Below are positions 25,420 to 35,936 of a DNA stretch of 64,000 nucleotides, in pieces. Position numbers and translations under genes: made by a program. Position 1 is the first letter of the stretch. Every line of letters begins with the position of its first letter. The notes beneath the pieces were generated by a model, which was not told the origin of the DNA, made no database searches, and was given only the letters and a program-made list of their open reading frames with translations. This stretch comes from an uncultured Pelagibacteraceae bacterium (GTDB lineage: Bacteria > Pseudomonadota > Alphaproteobacteria > Pelagibacterales > Pelagibacteraceae): the NCBI GenBank assembly GCA_902596515.1, contig CACJUF010000001.1, positions 1 to 64,000 on the forward strand, read 5' to 3'.

Positions 25420-27121
25420 TTCTTTTATCTTCGTGTCTAATTATCTTAAATTTTATACCCTTTTGTTTAAGCTCTGCAATAAAATTAGTAAAATTTTTCA
25501 AATCTCTTATTATCAGCTGAAATTTAAAATTGATATAGTCAGGTTTTTTTCCAGCCATTACTAAATTTGAAATATTTAATTTATGTTCACCTATTAATGA
25601 ACTTACATTTCCTAATTGACCTGGTTTATCAGGTAATGAAATCCATAAAGTGGTATTATATTTTTTTATTCTTTCCTGCTTCTCCTCACCCCTATCATGC
25701 CAATATCTTCTTATAGCAGCTCTGGCTTTTCCAGTTTTTGTTGTTGGAATCCAGTGAAGTGATGGTGATTGATTTTTTGAAGTAATTATTTTTATTCTAT
25801 CACCATTTCTTAAAATTGATTGAAGTTCACTCTTATTTCCGTTTATTTCACATCCAACTGCAGTATCACCAATTTTTGTATGTACGGCATAAGCAAAATC
25901 TATTGCTGTTGCATCTTTGGGTAATTTGATTACTGAACCTTTGGGAGTAAAACAAAAAACATTTTCCTGGAACATTTGAAGTTTAGTGTATTCATAAGAG
26001 TGTTCAGGATTTTCATTTTTTTCTATAATTTCAACTAAATCTTTCAACCAATCATATTCTTTCCAGGTGAGTGAGTTAAATTTTTCTGAGGACTTATATT
26101 GCCAATGAGAAGCTATTCCTCTCTCAGCAAAATCGTGCATCTCTTTAGTTCTTATTTGAATTTCTATGGGTTTTCTATTAGATCCAATAACTGCAGTATG
26201 AATTGATTTATAACCATTAATTTTTGCTGAAGATATATAATCTTTAAATTTCCCAGGTATACAATTATATTCTTTGTGAATTATTCCTAAAGTTTTATAA
26301 CAGTCATCAACATTATCCAAAATAATTCTAAATCCAATGATATCGGTAATTTGTTCCAAAGAAACTCTTTTTTTCTGAACTTTTCTCCAGATTGAAAAAG
26401 GTGTTTTTTCTCTTCCATAAATTTTTGAGGAAATTTTATTTTGATCTAATAATTTTTTTATTTCAGTTGATAAAGTTTCAAAAATATCTTTTTTATCTAA
26501 TTTTATCTCATCAAGTCTTTTTTGAATTAATAATCTAGCTTCATTATTTAAAATTTCAAAAGAGAGATCTTCTAACTCATCCCTAATTCTATGCATTCCC
26601 ATTCTGTCCGCTAATGGGGCATAAATTTCCATTGTTTCTTGAGAAATCCTTTTTCTTTTTTCCTCTTTTGAAATTGCTTTTATAGTTCTCATGTTATGCA
26701 GTCGATCAGCAATTTTTACTAATAAAACTCTAATATCTTTTGAGGTAGCTAAAATTAATTTTCTAAAATTTTCTGCTTTAGAATTGGATGATGCATTATT
26801 TTCAAGTGCAGAAATCTTTGTAACACCGTCAACTAAATCTGCAACTTCATCTCCAAACTCACCTTTGATAGTTTCATAAGTTGCATATGTATCCTCTATT
26901 GTGTCATGTAATAAACCCGTAGTTATGGTTGCACTATCTAATTTTAAATCAGTTAATATATTTGCTACTTCAATTGGATGAACTGAGTATGGATCACCTG
27001 AGGCTCTTTTTTGATTGCTATGGGCCTTAACCGCAAAGTCATAAGCCTTATTTAACCTATCTGGATTTAAAAACTTATTATATCCTTTTACTTTATTTAT
27101 TAAATCATCTGAATTAAGCAT
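25376..27121 (-). CDS. spoT: Bifunctional (p)ppGpp synthase/hydrolase
   Basis: Makes and degrades the stringent alarmone ppGpp. It has 581 residues against 700-740 in most relatives. The hydrolase HD domain has LLHDTIEDT (about 69-77) and ADRLHNMRTI. The synthetase domain has CIPGKFKDYISSAKINGYKS with the RFKD-like charge pattern of bifunctional enzymes. A TGS domain follows (FCFTPKGSVIKLPKDATAID), and a C-terminal ACT domain runs from about 500 to 575. The shortening is between TGS and ACT. It is presumably the only long RelA/SpoT protein, as in other streamlined alphaproteobacteria, but that cannot be seen from this window. Confidence 0.95.
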   Translation of the reverse strand: MLNSDDLINKVKGYNKFLNPDRLNKAYDFAVKAHSNQKRASGDPYSVHPIEVANILTDLKLDSATITTGLLHDTIEDTYATYETIKGEFGDEVADLVDGVTKISALENNASSNSKAENFRKLILATSKDIRVLLVKIADRLHNMRTIKAISKEEKRKRISQETMEIYAPLADRMGMHRIRDELEDLSFEILNNEARLLIQKRLDEIKLDKKDIFETLSTEIKKLLDQNKISSKIYGREKTPFSIWRKVQKKRVSLEQITDIIGFRIILDNVDDCYKTLGIIHKEYNCIPGKFKDYISSAKINGYKSIHTAVIGSNRKPIEIQIRTKEMHDFAERGIASHWQYKSSEKFNSLTWKEYDWLKDLVEIIEKNENPEHSYEYTKLQMFQENVFCFTPKGSVIKLPKDATAIDFAYAVHTKIGDTAVGCEINGNKSELQSILRNGDRIKIITSKNQSPSLHWIPTTKTGKARAAIRRYWHDRGEEKQERIKKYNTTLWISLPDKPGQLGNVSSLIGEHKLNISNLVMAGKKPDYINFKFQLIIRDLKNFTNFIAELKQKGIKFKIIRHEDKRNAFTQKILRYFKKD

Positions 27122-27142
27122 ACACCTTATTATATCATTAAT

Positions 27143-27694
27143 TCAGATTTGTTTAATAGATCTTATGTCTCTATTTGGTAATGATATTATGAGTTTTTTA
27201 ATGTGATCTTTGGAAATTGGGTGTTTCCAATTTTTATTTAATTCAAATAATGGAAAAAGGACAAAATTTCTATTGTGCATTCTTGGATGAGGTAAAATGA
27301 TTTTTTGACTAATTTTTTTACTTTTATAATCAATTATGTCTATATCACATTCTCTAGGGGCATTTTTATACCTTTTTTTGCGACCAAGACTGATTTCAAT
27401 GTCTTTGGACGCTTTAAGTAGTTCTAAAGGTTTTAAATCAGAAATAACTTCCAACACTATGTTTAAGTATTTAGGTTTACTTTCATCTGGCCATGATAAA
27501 CTCTCATAAAAATTCGATGATTTGACAAGTCTAATATTTCTTAACGATAATTCATACTTAGCTTGTTCGATTTTATATCTTCTGTTTCCTAAATTTGAGC
27601 CAATACCTAAATAAATACGATTAGCTTGATTTTCTAAAATATCTTGATTTGTCACGACTCCAATCCCTATCTTTTTTACTTGCTCTTTTGTCAT
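27143..27694 (-). CDS. folK: 2-amino-4-hydroxy-6-hydroxymethyldihydropteridine pyrophosphokinase
   Basis: Activates the pterin for folate synthesis. Motifs are [20 protein letters not shown] near the start and [11 protein letters not shown] (about 116-126), with [19 protein letters not shown] after it. The ATG at 27694 has a fair AAAGGA upstream but gives a 26-residue leader and a 74-base overlap with smpB. A GTG at 27655 would give 170 residues and a 35-base overlap. Either start is possible; most family members begin just before the IYLG motif. Confidence 0.9.
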   Translation of the reverse strand: MTKEQVKKIGIGVVTNQDILENQANRIYLGIGSNLGNRRYKIEQAKYELSLRNIRLVKSSNFYESLSWPDESKPKYLNIVLEVISDLKPLELLKASKDIEISLGRKKRYKNAPRECDIDIIDYKSKKISQKIILPHPRMHNRNFVLFPLFELNKNWKHPISKDHIKKLIISLPNRDIRSIKQI

Positions 27695-28091
27695 GCAGTT
27701 TTTTTCCTTTTGCTACAGCAAGTTCAATTTTTGCTTTTCCTTTTTTAAAATACATTTTAGTAGGAACAATGGTAAGACCATCTCTTTGAATCTTTCCTAT
27801 TAATTTATTTATTTCCCGTTTATTTAGAAGTAACTTTCTTTCATCTGTTGGATTGTGGTTAGAATAACTAGCTTGTTTATAAGATGCTATATGAGAATTA
27901 ATTAAAATCAACTCGCCATCTTTTTCAACAGCATATGAATCAGCAATATTTACTTTTCCTTCTCTTATTGATTTAATCTCAGAGCCTTTAAGGACAATCC
28001 CAGCCTCTAATAAATCTTCAAAAAAATAATTAAAAGTAGCCTTTCTATTCAAACATATTATTTTTAAACCAGAATTGGTTTTTTTGTTCAT
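27621..28091 (-). CDS. smpB: SsrA-binding protein
   Basis: Binds tmRNA and brings it to stalled ribosomes. It has 156 residues. Motifs are [38 protein letters not shown] (about 36-53), and the C-terminal helix region [20 protein letters not shown], ending with the basic [12 protein letters not shown]. Its ATG overlaps the dapA stop by one base, the common dapA-smpB pairing. Confidence 0.97.
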   Translation of the reverse strand: MNKKTNSGLKIICLNRKATFNYFFEDLLEAGIVLKGSEIKSIREGKVNIADSYAVEKDGELILINSHIASYKQASYSNHNPTDERKLLLNKREINKLIGKIQRDGLTIVPTKMYFKKGKAKIELAVAKGKKLHDKRASKKDRDWSRDKSRYFRKSS

Positions 28092-28972
28092 TAAATTAAT
28101 TTAGCTGTATGAAGAGCCTTTTTAACAATTTCTTTGGTAGTATCTGTTACTTTTACTAATGGTAATCTTACTTCGTCATCACATAAATTTAATAATTTTG
28201 CAGCGTACTTTACTGGGCTAGGATTGCTTTCAACAAACATAGCATGGTGAACAGGCTGCAATATTTCATTTAATCTCTCAGACTCTTTAATTTCATTATC
28301 ATTGTTAGACATTGAAAATCTTTGGAAATCAGAGCAAAGTTTTGGGGCAATGTTAGCTGTTACACTTATAGCACCTACTCCACCTTTTCTATTAAACTCT
28401 AAAGCGTTATCATCATTTCCTGTTAATTGTATAAAATCTTTACCTAATTTTTTTAATGTTTTATCTACTCTTGTTAAATCTCCTGTTGCATCCTTAACAC
28501 CAATAATATTTTTTAATTCAAATAATCTTGCCATCGTTTCAACTGACATATCAATCACTGATCTTCCAGGAATGTTATAAATAAGAATTGGAATTCCACA
28601 TTTATCATTTATTGCTTTATAATGTTGATAAAGTCCCTCTTGGGTAGGCTTATTATAATAAGGAGTTACAATTAAAGCTCCATCTGCTCCCATTTTTTCA
28701 GCATGAGTAGTCAATGAAATAGCCTCCTCAGTAGAGTTTGACCCAGTACCAGCAAATACAGGTAATTTTCCATTACTCTCTTTAACACATAAATCAATTA
28801 CCCTTTCATGCTCATTATGGCTTAAAGTTGGAGACTCACCAGTTGTTCCAGCTGGAACCAAACCATTTGTCCCATTTTCAATATGAAAATGGATTAACTT
28901 AATGTAAGTTTCATCATCAAGTTTATCATTTTTAAACGGAGTGACTAAAGCAACATTTGATCCTTTGAACAT
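28091..28972 (-). CDS. dapA: 4-hydroxy-tetrahydrodipicolinate synthase
   Basis: The first committed step to lysine and diaminopimelate. It has 293 residues, the normal size. Motifs are [14 protein letters not shown] (about 43-56), the tyrosine in LIYNIPGRS (about 133-141), and the Schiff-base lysine in GVKDATGD (about 162-169). It is divergent from slt, which acts on the peptidoglycan made from its product. Confidence 0.98.
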   Translation of the reverse strand: MFKGSNVALVTPFKNDKLDDETYIKLIHFHIENGTNGLVPAGTTGESPTLSHNEHERVIDLCVKESNGKLPVFAGTGSNSTEEAISLTTHAEKMGADGALIVTPYYNKPTQEGLYQHYKAINDKCGIPILIYNIPGRSVIDMSVETMARLFELKNIIGVKDATGDLTRVDKTLKKLGKDFIQLTGNDDNALEFNRKGGVGAISVTANIAPKLCSDFQRFSMSNNDNEIKESERLNEILQPVHHAMFVESNPSPVKYAAKLLNLCDDEVRLPLVKVTDTTKEIVKKALHTAKLI

Positions 28973-29015
28973 AAATACTTATAACATAGTTTGTGGATTC
29001 ATATACTAAAAGATT

Positions 29016-31235
29016 ATGCTAAAAAAATTCATATTTTTTATCAATTTATTTTTCTTCTCTACTATTACTATTTTGTTTTCTACTGAAATAATACCTTTAA
29101 AGAAACCGATCCAAACTAAAGCAGAAAAGGACCAGAAGTTATTAATTGATGTAATGAAGCCTCTGCCAAAACCAATTCCCAAAAAAATAGTAGAGGAAAT
29201 TAAAAAAAAGCCTGAAGGTGAAATAAAGTTAAAAGCTGAAAAAGACTTAGGTATTATTCTACCAAAAAAGAAACCTTTAATAGCTGGAACCAAAAAAACT
29301 GATACAGCGAAAAAATCCAAATATTATAACAAGAAAGATTTCGAAATTGCGAAAAAGGCTATTTCAGAAATGAAACAAGCAAAATGGCCTGCCGCATTGA
29401 AAACAGCAAAAAAAGCAAGAGATAAATCAGTCTATAATTTCATACAATGGAGACATCTACTGACTAAAGGAAATAAAGCATCATATTACGATTATAAAAC
29501 TTTTATAGACAAAAATGAGGATTATCCACGATTGGGAAGAGTAAAATATTTAGCAGAGCATAAACTTTCTACAGACACTATTTCACCCAAAAAAATTATC
29601 GATTGGTTCGGTGTTGATGAACCTTTAAGTGGTTTTGGAAAAATGATACTTGGAGAAAGTATAATTCTCAATGGTAATACACAAAAAGGTATTTCATATA
29701 TTAAAGAAGGATGGATTACTGCCGAATTAAGCAAATCTGAATTAAGATTCTATAGAAAAAAATTCAAAAAATATCTCAATGCAGATGATTATATTAAAAG
29801 AGCAGATTACTTGGCTTGGAATAATAAATACTGGGATTTAAAAAGATTATTAAGATATTTACCTAAAGATTATGAGTTGCTTTATACAGCACGTCAATTG
29901 TTAATGAGTAAATCGTATGGTGTAGATAATGCTATTTCTAAAGTTCCAGCAAAATTTAAAAACGATGCGGGTTTAAATTACGACAGATTAAAATGGAGAA
30001 GAAAAAGAGGAAGGGTTGATAGTTCTGTTGAAATTTTAGTAAAAATTAAAAATACCAAAGATTATTTAGTCAGACCAGATAAGTGGTGGTTTGAAAGAGA
30101 AATCATTTCAAGATCATTAATTTATAAAAAGAAATATGCTTTAGCTTATAAAATTGCAAGTAATCATGCTTTGACTGATGGACCCGAATATGCGGCCGCG
30201 GAATGGATGAGTGGATGGATAGCATTAAGTTTCTTAGATGATCCTTTGTTAGCTAAGGATCATTTTGAAAATTTTTATAATAATGTTGGTTACCCGATAA
30301 GTACTTCGAGAGGAGCCTATTGGTTAGCTAAAACTTATCAGAAACTTGGTAAAAATGAATTAGCTAATGAATGGTTTGGTAAAGCATCTAATTTTCTAAC
30401 TACATATTATGGTCAGTTAGCATTTATGGAGTTAAATCCCAATCAGCCTTTTGAACTATCTAGAGATATTGAAGTTTCAAAAGAATATAGAGACTACTTT
30501 TTTAAAAAAGAATTAGTCAAAACAGTTTATCTTCTTGATGAGCTGAACGAAGATAAATATACAAAACATATTTTAAGACATTTGGCTAATGATGATATAA
30601 ATAATGGTAGTGAAGTTTTAGCAGCAGAATTAGCAACAAGCATTGATAGGTTTGATTTTGCTATTCAAATAGCAAAAATTGCATCATATGAAAAAAGATT
30701 TCATAACAAATATAATTATCCAATTATAAGTACTCCAAATTATATAAATGGAAGAAAAATTCCTGATACTGCATTTATACTGTCAATAATAAGACAAGAA
30801 AGTGAATTTGATTTAAGTGCTAACAGTCACGCAGGAGCAAAAGGATTAATGCAGCTCATGCCTTACACGGCAAAAGTAGTTGCTAAACAAGCAAAACTTC
30901 CTTATTCAAAATCTAGATTAACAAGAGATGCAGAATATAATATCAATTTAGGTTCTCACTATATAGCTGGACTAATTTTAGAATATGATGGTGCTTATCC
31001 CTTTGCAATAGCGGCCTATAATGCCGGACCTAAAAGAGTCAGATATTGGAAAAAAATAAATAAAAATCCACAAAAGAACCAAATTGATTATGTAAACTGG
31101 ATTGAATTAATCAAATTTAAAGAAACAAGAAATTATGTGCAAAGAGTACTGGAGAACTACAACGTCTATCGTTATATTTTAGCTCAAAAGCCAGTTACAA
31201 TGATAAATTTCTTTAAGGATGATCCTTTATACTAA
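29016..31235 (+). CDS. slt: Soluble lytic murein transglycosylase family protein
   Basis: Cleaves peptidoglycan glycan strands, leaving anhydro-muramic ends; periplasmic. It has 739 residues with an N-terminal signal peptide (LKKFIFFINLFFFSTITIL). A lysine/proline-rich linker follows (about 20-105), then a long superhelical helix-pair region (about 110-570). The C-terminal SLT domain (about 580-720) has IRQESEFDLSANSHAGAKGL with the catalytic glutamate, QLMPYTAK, and the AIAAYNAGPKRV motif. The gene converges with tRNA-Ser, four bases away. Confidence 0.93.
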   Translation: MLKKFIFFINLFFFSTITILFSTEIIPLKKPIQTKAEKDQKLLIDVMKPLPKPIPKKIVEEIKKKPEGEIKLKAEKDLGIILPKKKPLIAGTKKTDTAKKSKYYNKKDFEIAKKAISEMKQAKWPAALKTAKKARDKSVYNFIQWRHLLTKGNKASYYDYKTFIDKNEDYPRLGRVKYLAEHKLSTDTISPKKIIDWFGVDEPLSGFGKMILGESIILNGNTQKGISYIKEGWITAELSKSELRFYRKKFKKYLNADDYIKRADYLAWNNKYWDLKRLLRYLPKDYELLYTARQLLMSKSYGVDNAISKVPAKFKNDAGLNYDRLKWRRKRGRVDSSVEILVKIKNTKDYLVRPDKWWFEREIISRSLIYKKKYALAYKIASNHALTDGPEYAAAEWMSGWIALSFLDDPLLAKDHFENFYNNVGYPISTSRGAYWLAKTYQKLGKNELANEWFGKASNFLTTYYGQLAFMELNPNQPFELSRDIEVSKEYRDYFFKKELVKTVYLLDELNEDKYTKHILRHLANDDINNGSEVLAAELATSIDRFDFAIQIAKIASYEKRFHNKYNYPIISTPNYINGRKIPDTAFILSIIRQESEFDLSANSHAGAKGLMQLMPYTAKVVAKQAKLPYSKSRLTRDAEYNINLGSHYIAGLILEYDGAYPFAIAAYNAGPKRVRYWKKINKNPQKNQIDYVNWIELIKFKETRNYVQRVLENYNVYRYILAQKPVTMINFFKDDPLY

Positions 31236-31238
31236 AAA

Positions 31239-31330
31239 TGGCGGAAGAGGAGGGATTCGAACCCTCGGTACAAGTTTCCTCGCACGGTCATTTAGCAAAC
31301 GACTGGTTTCAGCCTCTCACCCACTCTTCC
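31239..31330 (-). tRNA. tRNA-Ser (anticodon GCT)
   Basis: The minus strand folds as a class II tRNA. The acceptor stem is GGAAGAG (rc of 31324-31330) with CTCTTCC, then discriminator G and an encoded CCA (rc of 31239-31241). The anticodon stem-loop is GTCGT-TTGCTAA-ATGAC with anticodon GCT, reading AGC and AGU. A long variable arm follows, then a T arm with GGTTCGAATCC. It lies between slt and the divergent sox operon. Confidence 0.96.
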
Positions 31331-31350
31331 AATAAATTTGTCACTTCTGA

Positions 31351-31377
31351 TTGTATTGAATAATCAATATTTATAAA
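31351..31377 (+). promoter_or_regulatory. Candidate promoter for the sox operon
   Basis: TTGTAT (31351-31356) and TATAAA (31372-31377) are 15 bases apart, 17 bases before the soxB ATG. The -35 overlaps and the -10 lies inside a perfect inverted repeat. Confidence 0.4.
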
Positions 31378-31390
31378 GTAATTATTCAAT
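31355..31390. repeat. Perfect 10-bp inverted repeat upstream of soxB
   Basis: ATTGAATAAT (31355-31364) and ATTATTCAAT (31381-31390) are exact reverse complements, 16 bases apart, centred on the candidate -10 element. The right arm ends four bases before the soxB ATG. It could be an operator or an RNA hairpin covering the ribosome site. In DNA this AT-rich, some inverted repeats arise by chance. Confidence 0.6.
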
Positions 31391-31394
31391 AATT

Positions 31395-32648
31395 ATGAAA
31401 AATAAGTATTCAATATTTTCACTTATTAAAAACGCTTTTTCTTATCATGAAAATTGGGAGAAAGCTTGGAAAGATCCTGAGCCTAAAAAAGAATATGATG
31501 CAGTAATTGTTGGTGGTGGAGGACATGGTCTTGCAACTGCCTATTATCTAGCAAAAAAACATAACATGAAGAATATTGCTGTTGTGGAAAAAGGTTGGAT
31601 AGGAGGAGGAAATACTGGTCGAAATACTACAATAATAAGATCTAATTATTTATGGGATGCAAGTGCGGGTTTATATGACCATGCTCTTAAAATTTGGGAA
31701 GGTTTATCTCAAGAATTGAATTATAATGTTATGTTTAGTCAAAGAGGAGTTATGAATCTTGCACATAATTTGCAAGATGTTAGAGATTTAAAAAGAAGAA
31801 CTCACGCTAATAGATTGAATGGTATTGATGCAGTTTATTTAAATACTGAAGAAGTTAAAAAATTTTGTCCAATCATAAATACCTCGCAAGATATTCGTTA
31901 TCCAGTTTTAGGTGGAACTCTTCAAAGAAGAGCCGGTACAGCTAGGCATGATGCTGTTGCTTGGGGATACGCAAGAGGTGCTGATGAAATGGGTGTTGAT
32001 ATAATTCAAAATTGTGAAGTAAAAGGTATAAAAAGAAATGGTGATACAGTTGAAGGAATTGAAACGACTAAAGGATTTATCAAAACAAAAAAAATTGGAG
32101 TAGTAGCAGCTGGTCACTCCAGTGTAATAGCGAATATGGCTGGATTGAAATTACCTTTGGAAAGTAAACCACTTCAAGCTTTGGTGTCTGAACCAGTAAA
32201 ACCAATAATAGATACAGTTGTAATGTCTAACGCTGTTCATGCATATGTCAGCCAATCTGATAAGGGAGAATTAGTTATTGGGGCAGGAACTGATGATTAT
32301 GTATCTTACTCTCAAAAAGGAAGTCATGATATTGTGGAAGGAACTTTAAATGCAATTTTAGAACTATATCCAATATTTAGTAGAATGAGAATGCTTCGTC
32401 AGTGGGGTGGAATAGTTGATATATGTCCTGATGCAAGTCCAATCATAAGTAAAACTTCAATTAAGGGTTTATACTTTAATTGTGGTTGGGGAACTGGAGG
32501 TTTTAAAGCTACACCTGGCTCAGGGGATTTATTTGCTCACACCATTGCAAATGACGAACCTCATAAATTAAATGCTGCGTTTAATATAAATAGATTTGTA
32601 AGTGGTGATCTAGTTGATGAACATGGTGCAGCCGCTGTTGCACACTAA
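31395..32648 (+). CDS. soxB: Sarcosine oxidase subunit beta
   Basis: The flavin subunit of the heterotetrameric sarcosine oxidase that demethylates sarcosine to glycine with tetrahydrofolate. It has 417 residues. The dinucleotide-binding motif [19 protein letters not shown] is at about 36-54. [16 protein letters not shown] (about 73-88) and the C-terminal [18 protein letters not shown] (about 359-376) are the family segments. It starts the operon soxB-soxD-soxA-soxG, whose genes overlap or abut. SAR11 uses this pathway to obtain glycine from glycine betaine. Confidence 0.97.
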   Translation: MKNKYSIFSLIKNAFSYHENWEKAWKDPEPKKEYDAVIVGGGGHGLATAYYLAKKHNMKNIAVVEKGWIGGGNTGRNTTIIRSNYLWDASAGLYDHALKIWEGLSQELNYNVMFSQRGVMNLAHNLQDVRDLKRRTHANRLNGIDAVYLNTEEVKKFCPIINTSQDIRYPVLGGTLQRRAGTARHDAVAWGYARGADEMGVDIIQNCEVKGIKRNGDTVEGIETTKGFIKTKKIGVVAAGHSSVIANMAGLKLPLESKPLQALVSEPVKPIIDTVVMSNAVHAYVSQSDKGELVIGAGTDDYVSYSQKGSHDIVEGTLNAILELYPIFSRMRMLRQWGGIVDICPDASPIISKTSIKGLYFNCGWGTGGFKATPGSGDLFAHTIANDEPHKLNAAFNINRFVSGDLVDEHGAAAVAH

Positions 32649-32923
32649 TGTTTTTAATTAATTGTCCTTTTTGCGGTGAGAGAGAACAAAGCGAATTTAA
32701 AGCTGGTGGTGAAGCACATATTGTAAGGCCAAAACAACCTACAGAACTAAGTGATGATGAATGGGCAGAATATTTGTTCATGAGAAAAAACATAAAAGGA
32801 GTTCAATTTGAAAGATGGAACCATGTTCATGGCTGTAGAAAATGGTTCAATATGGTTAGAGATACATCAAACGACCAAATAAAAGCTGTTTACAAAATGG
32901 GTGAAAAGCCACCAGTAAAATAG
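32648..32923 (+). CDS. soxD: Sarcosine oxidase subunit delta
   Basis: The small zinc-binding subunit of tetrameric sarcosine oxidase. It has 91 residues. It begins [17 protein letters not shown], where the CxxC pair binds zinc, and continues with ELSDDEWAEYLFMRKN and the HVHGCRKWFNMVRDT segment typical of the family. Its ATG overlaps the soxB stop by one base. Confidence 0.97.
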   Translation: MFLINCPFCGEREQSEFKAGGEAHIVRPKQPTELSDDEWAEYLFMRKNIKGVQFERWNHVHGCRKWFNMVRDTSNDQIKAVYKMGEKPPVK

Positions 32924-32924
32924 A

Positions 32925-35900
32925 ATGTCTAATAATTTAAGATTTAAAACAAGTAAATTTATCGATGAGACTTATCGAGTTTCTTTTAAATTTAATAACA
33001 AAACATATTTTGGTTTTAAAGGTGATACTCTAGCATCAGCATTGTTGGCTAATGGAATTCATCTTGTTGGACGAAGTTTCAAATATCATAGACCTCGAGG
33101 AATTATGACATCAGGTTCTGAAGAACCTAATGCAATTATTCAATTGCATGATAATTCCTCAAGAACTGAACCAAATGTAAGAGCTACAGAGGTCGAAATC
33201 TATGAAGGTTTAGTTGCATCTAGTCAAAATTGTTGGCCTAGCGTTAATTTTGATATTGGTGGAATTAATAATCTATTATCCCCTATCTTACCTGCAGGTT
33301 TTTATTATAAAACTTTTATGTGGCCTGCAAGTTTCTGGGAAAAGTATGAATACTTTATTAGAAAATCTGCGGGTTTAGGTAAATCACCTAAAGTAGCTGA
33401 TCCAGACATATATGAACATAAATATATTCATTGTGATGTTTTGGTTATTGGAGCAGGTATATCAGGAATAATGGCAGCTAAAATGGCAGCTAAAAATGGT
33501 TTTAAGACTCTTTTAGTTGATGAAAAATCTTATTTGGGGGGATCTTCTATTTATGATAACTCAGAATTTTCAAAAATTAATAATCAAATAATAAGTTCAT
33601 GGTTAGAAAAAGAAATCAACGAAATATCTAAATTAGAAAATTTAGAAATAAAAACAAGAACTAGCGTTGCAGCATTCCATGGATACAACTTTTTATTGGC
33701 TCGTGAAAATCTCACTGATCATTTACCAATTAATCAAAGAGAAAATAAAGTAAGACAAAGATTATTAAAAATTAGAGCTAAAAAAGTAATCACAGCAACT
33801 GGCTCTATAGAAAGACCTTTAATATTTGATAATAATGATCGTCCAGGGATAATGTTATCTTCAGCAATTAAAAGATATATTGATTTGTATGGTGTGGCAT
33901 GTGGTGAAAATAATATTCTTTTTACCAATAACGATACGGCATATGAAACAGCCATGAGTTTAATTCAAAGAGGAATTAAAATTAATGCAATAATTGATAA
34001 TAGAGAACAAATTGACTCTAAAATTTCATACGAAGTTGAGAAAAATAATATTAAAATTTATAAAGGTTATACTGTCGTTGATACTTACGGATATAGAAGA
34101 ATTAATAAAATATCCATCATGAAACTTTCAAAAGATGGTCAAACAGTCATTGGTGACAAAACAAAGTTGAATTGTGATTGTTTAGGTGTATCTGGTGGTT
34201 GGACCCCAGCAGTACACTTGTTTACACAATCAGGAGGTAAATTAAAATTTAGAGAAGAAGATCAAGTATTTATACCCAATGTTTATCCCTCAGATCAAAT
34301 AAGTATTGGATCTTGTAATGGAGACTTTGGTTTAGAGGAGATAATAAAGAACACCTTGTCTTCTATTAAAAAGTTTCTTGATATTGACAATTCTGAATAC
34401 AAAACTGTTGAAACAATCTCTGGTTTAAATCAATCAAAGAGAAATATTTGGTTATTACCATCTGATAAATCCATAGGGAAAACTAAATCTTTTGTTGATT
34501 ATCAAAACGATGCAACTGCAAAAGATATTAAATTAGCTCTAAGAGAAGGTTTTAGATCTATAGAACATGTAAAAAGATACACCACTACAGGTATGGGAAC
34601 TGATCAAGGTAAACTCGGTAATATGCATGCTTTAGGAATTATCTCAGAAACAGCGGGAACTAAAATGGGTGAACACGGAACTACAACTTTTAGACCTCCT
34701 TATACACCTCTTACTTTTGGAACTATTGTTGGAAGAAATGTAGGAGAATTTTTTGATATATTTAGACGTACTCCAATACATGATTGGCATGTTGCCAACA
34801 ACGCTGAATTTGAAAACGTTGGTCAATGGAAAAGAGCTTGGTACTATCCAAAGGATAATGAAAATATGCATCAAGCAGTACAAAGAGAGAGTAAAGCTGC
34901 CAGAGACTCAGCGGGTATTCTAGACGCATCAACATTAGGAAAGATTGATATTCAAGGTACTGATGCCTCAGAATTTTTAAATCGTGTTTATACTAACGCT
35001 TGGTCAAAACTAGCTATAGGTAAATGTCGTTATGGTTTAATGTTAAATGAAGATGGAATGGTTTATGATGATGGCGTTACAACTAGATTGGGTGAAAATC
35101 ATTATATCATGACCACTACTACTGGTGGTGCAGCTAACGTGTTAGGAAAACTTGAAGATTATCTTCAGACAGAATGGCCTGAATTAGATGTCTATTTATC
35201 TTCTGTAACTGATCATTTTGCCACAATAAGTGTTTGTGGACCTAATAGTAAAAAAATTGTTTCAAAAGTTGTTCCTGATTTAGATCTTTCTGATGAAAAG
35301 TTTCCACATATGTCATTCAAAAATTCAAAAATAGACAACATTAAATGTCGAATAATGAGAATTAGTTTTACTGGGGAACATAGTTATGAAATTAATATCC
35401 AAGCAAACTTTGGTAAATCTGTTTGGGAAAAATGTATGGAAGCAGGTAAAGATTTTAATATTACGCCCTATGGAACTGAAACGATGCACTTATTAAGAGC
35501 AGAAAAAGGTTTTATAATAGTTGGTCAAGACACTGATGCAACACTAACACCAATTGATTTACAGATGGATTGGATAGTAAGCAAAAAGAAATATGATTTT
35601 ATTGGAAAAAGATCATTATATAGATCTGATACTATAAGAGAAGATAGAAAACAATTAGTTGGTTTATTGACAGAAAATCCTGAGGAAGTTTTAGAAGAAG
35701 GCGCGCAGATAGTTGCTGATATAAAAAAATCACCTATTGAAATGCTTGGCCATGTAACCTCAAGTTATTACAGCCCAAATTTAAAAAAGTCGATCGCATT
35801 AGGAGTTGTAAAAGGTGGAAAAAATATGTTGGGGCAAAAATTGATCATACCAATGGAAAATAAGAATATAAATGTAACTGTAGCTGATCCAGTTTTTTTA

Positions 35901-35936
35901 GATAAAGAAGGTGAAAGATTAAATGCTAAATTATAA
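32925..35936 (+). CDS. soxA: Sarcosine oxidase subunit alpha
   Basis: The large subunit, with 1003 residues. The N-terminal 2Fe-2S-like fold has KTYFGFKGDTLASALLANGI and KYHRPRGIMTSGSEEPNA (about 23-75). A nucleotide-binding domain follows (VLVIGAGISGIMAAKMAAK, about 169-187), and the C-terminal folate-binding aminomethyltransferase-like domain runs from about 620 to 1000 (CRYGLMLNEDGMVYDDG). The folate domain captures the methyl group as methylene-THF. It overlaps soxG by 14 bases. Confidence 0.97.
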   Translation: MSNNLRFKTSKFIDETYRVSFKFNNKTYFGFKGDTLASALLANGIHLVGRSFKYHRPRGIMTSGSEEPNAIIQLHDNSSRTEPNVRATEVEIYEGLVASSQNCWPSVNFDIGGINNLLSPILPAGFYYKTFMWPASFWEKYEYFIRKSAGLGKSPKVADPDIYEHKYIHCDVLVIGAGISGIMAAKMAAKNGFKTLLVDEKSYLGGSSIYDNSEFSKINNQIISSWLEKEINEISKLENLEIKTRTSVAAFHGYNFLLARENLTDHLPINQRENKVRQRLLKIRAKKVITATGSIERPLIFDNNDRPGIMLSSAIKRYIDLYGVACGENNILFTNNDTAYETAMSLIQRGIKINAIIDNREQIDSKISYEVEKNNIKIYKGYTVVDTYGYRRINKISIMKLSKDGQTVIGDKTKLNCDCLGVSGGWTPAVHLFTQSGGKLKFREEDQVFIPNVYPSDQISIGSCNGDFGLEEIIKNTLSSIKKFLDIDNSEYKTVETISGLNQSKRNIWLLPSDKSIGKTKSFVDYQNDATAKDIKLALREGFRSIEHVKRYTTTGMGTDQGKLGNMHALGIISETAGTKMGEHGTTTFRPPYTPLTFGTIVGRNVGEFFDIFRRTPIHDWHVANNAEFENVGQWKRAWYYPKDNENMHQAVQRESKAARDSAGILDASTLGKIDIQGTDASEFLNRVYTNAWSKLAIGKCRYGLMLNEDGMVYDDGVTTRLGENHYIMTTTTGGAANVLGKLEDYLQTEWPELDVYLSSVTDHFATISVCGPNSKKIVSKVVPDLDLSDEKFPHMSFKNSKIDNIKCRIMRISFTGEHSYEINIQANFGKSVWEKCMEAGKDFNITPYGTETMHLLRAEKGFIIVGQDTDATLTPIDLQMDWIVSKKKYDFIGKRSLYRSDTIREDRKQLVGLLTENPEEVLEEGAQIVADIKKSPIEMLGHVTSSYYSPNLKKSIALGVVKGGKNMLGQKLIIPMENKNINVTVADPVFLDKEGERLNAKL

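Noticed and set aside
31908-32117. Minus-strand frame inside soxB, and similar frames opposite soxA, slt, mgtE, ugd and the ribosomal genes
   Set aside because: They lie wholly inside well-supported genes, have low-complexity translations and no ribosome site.
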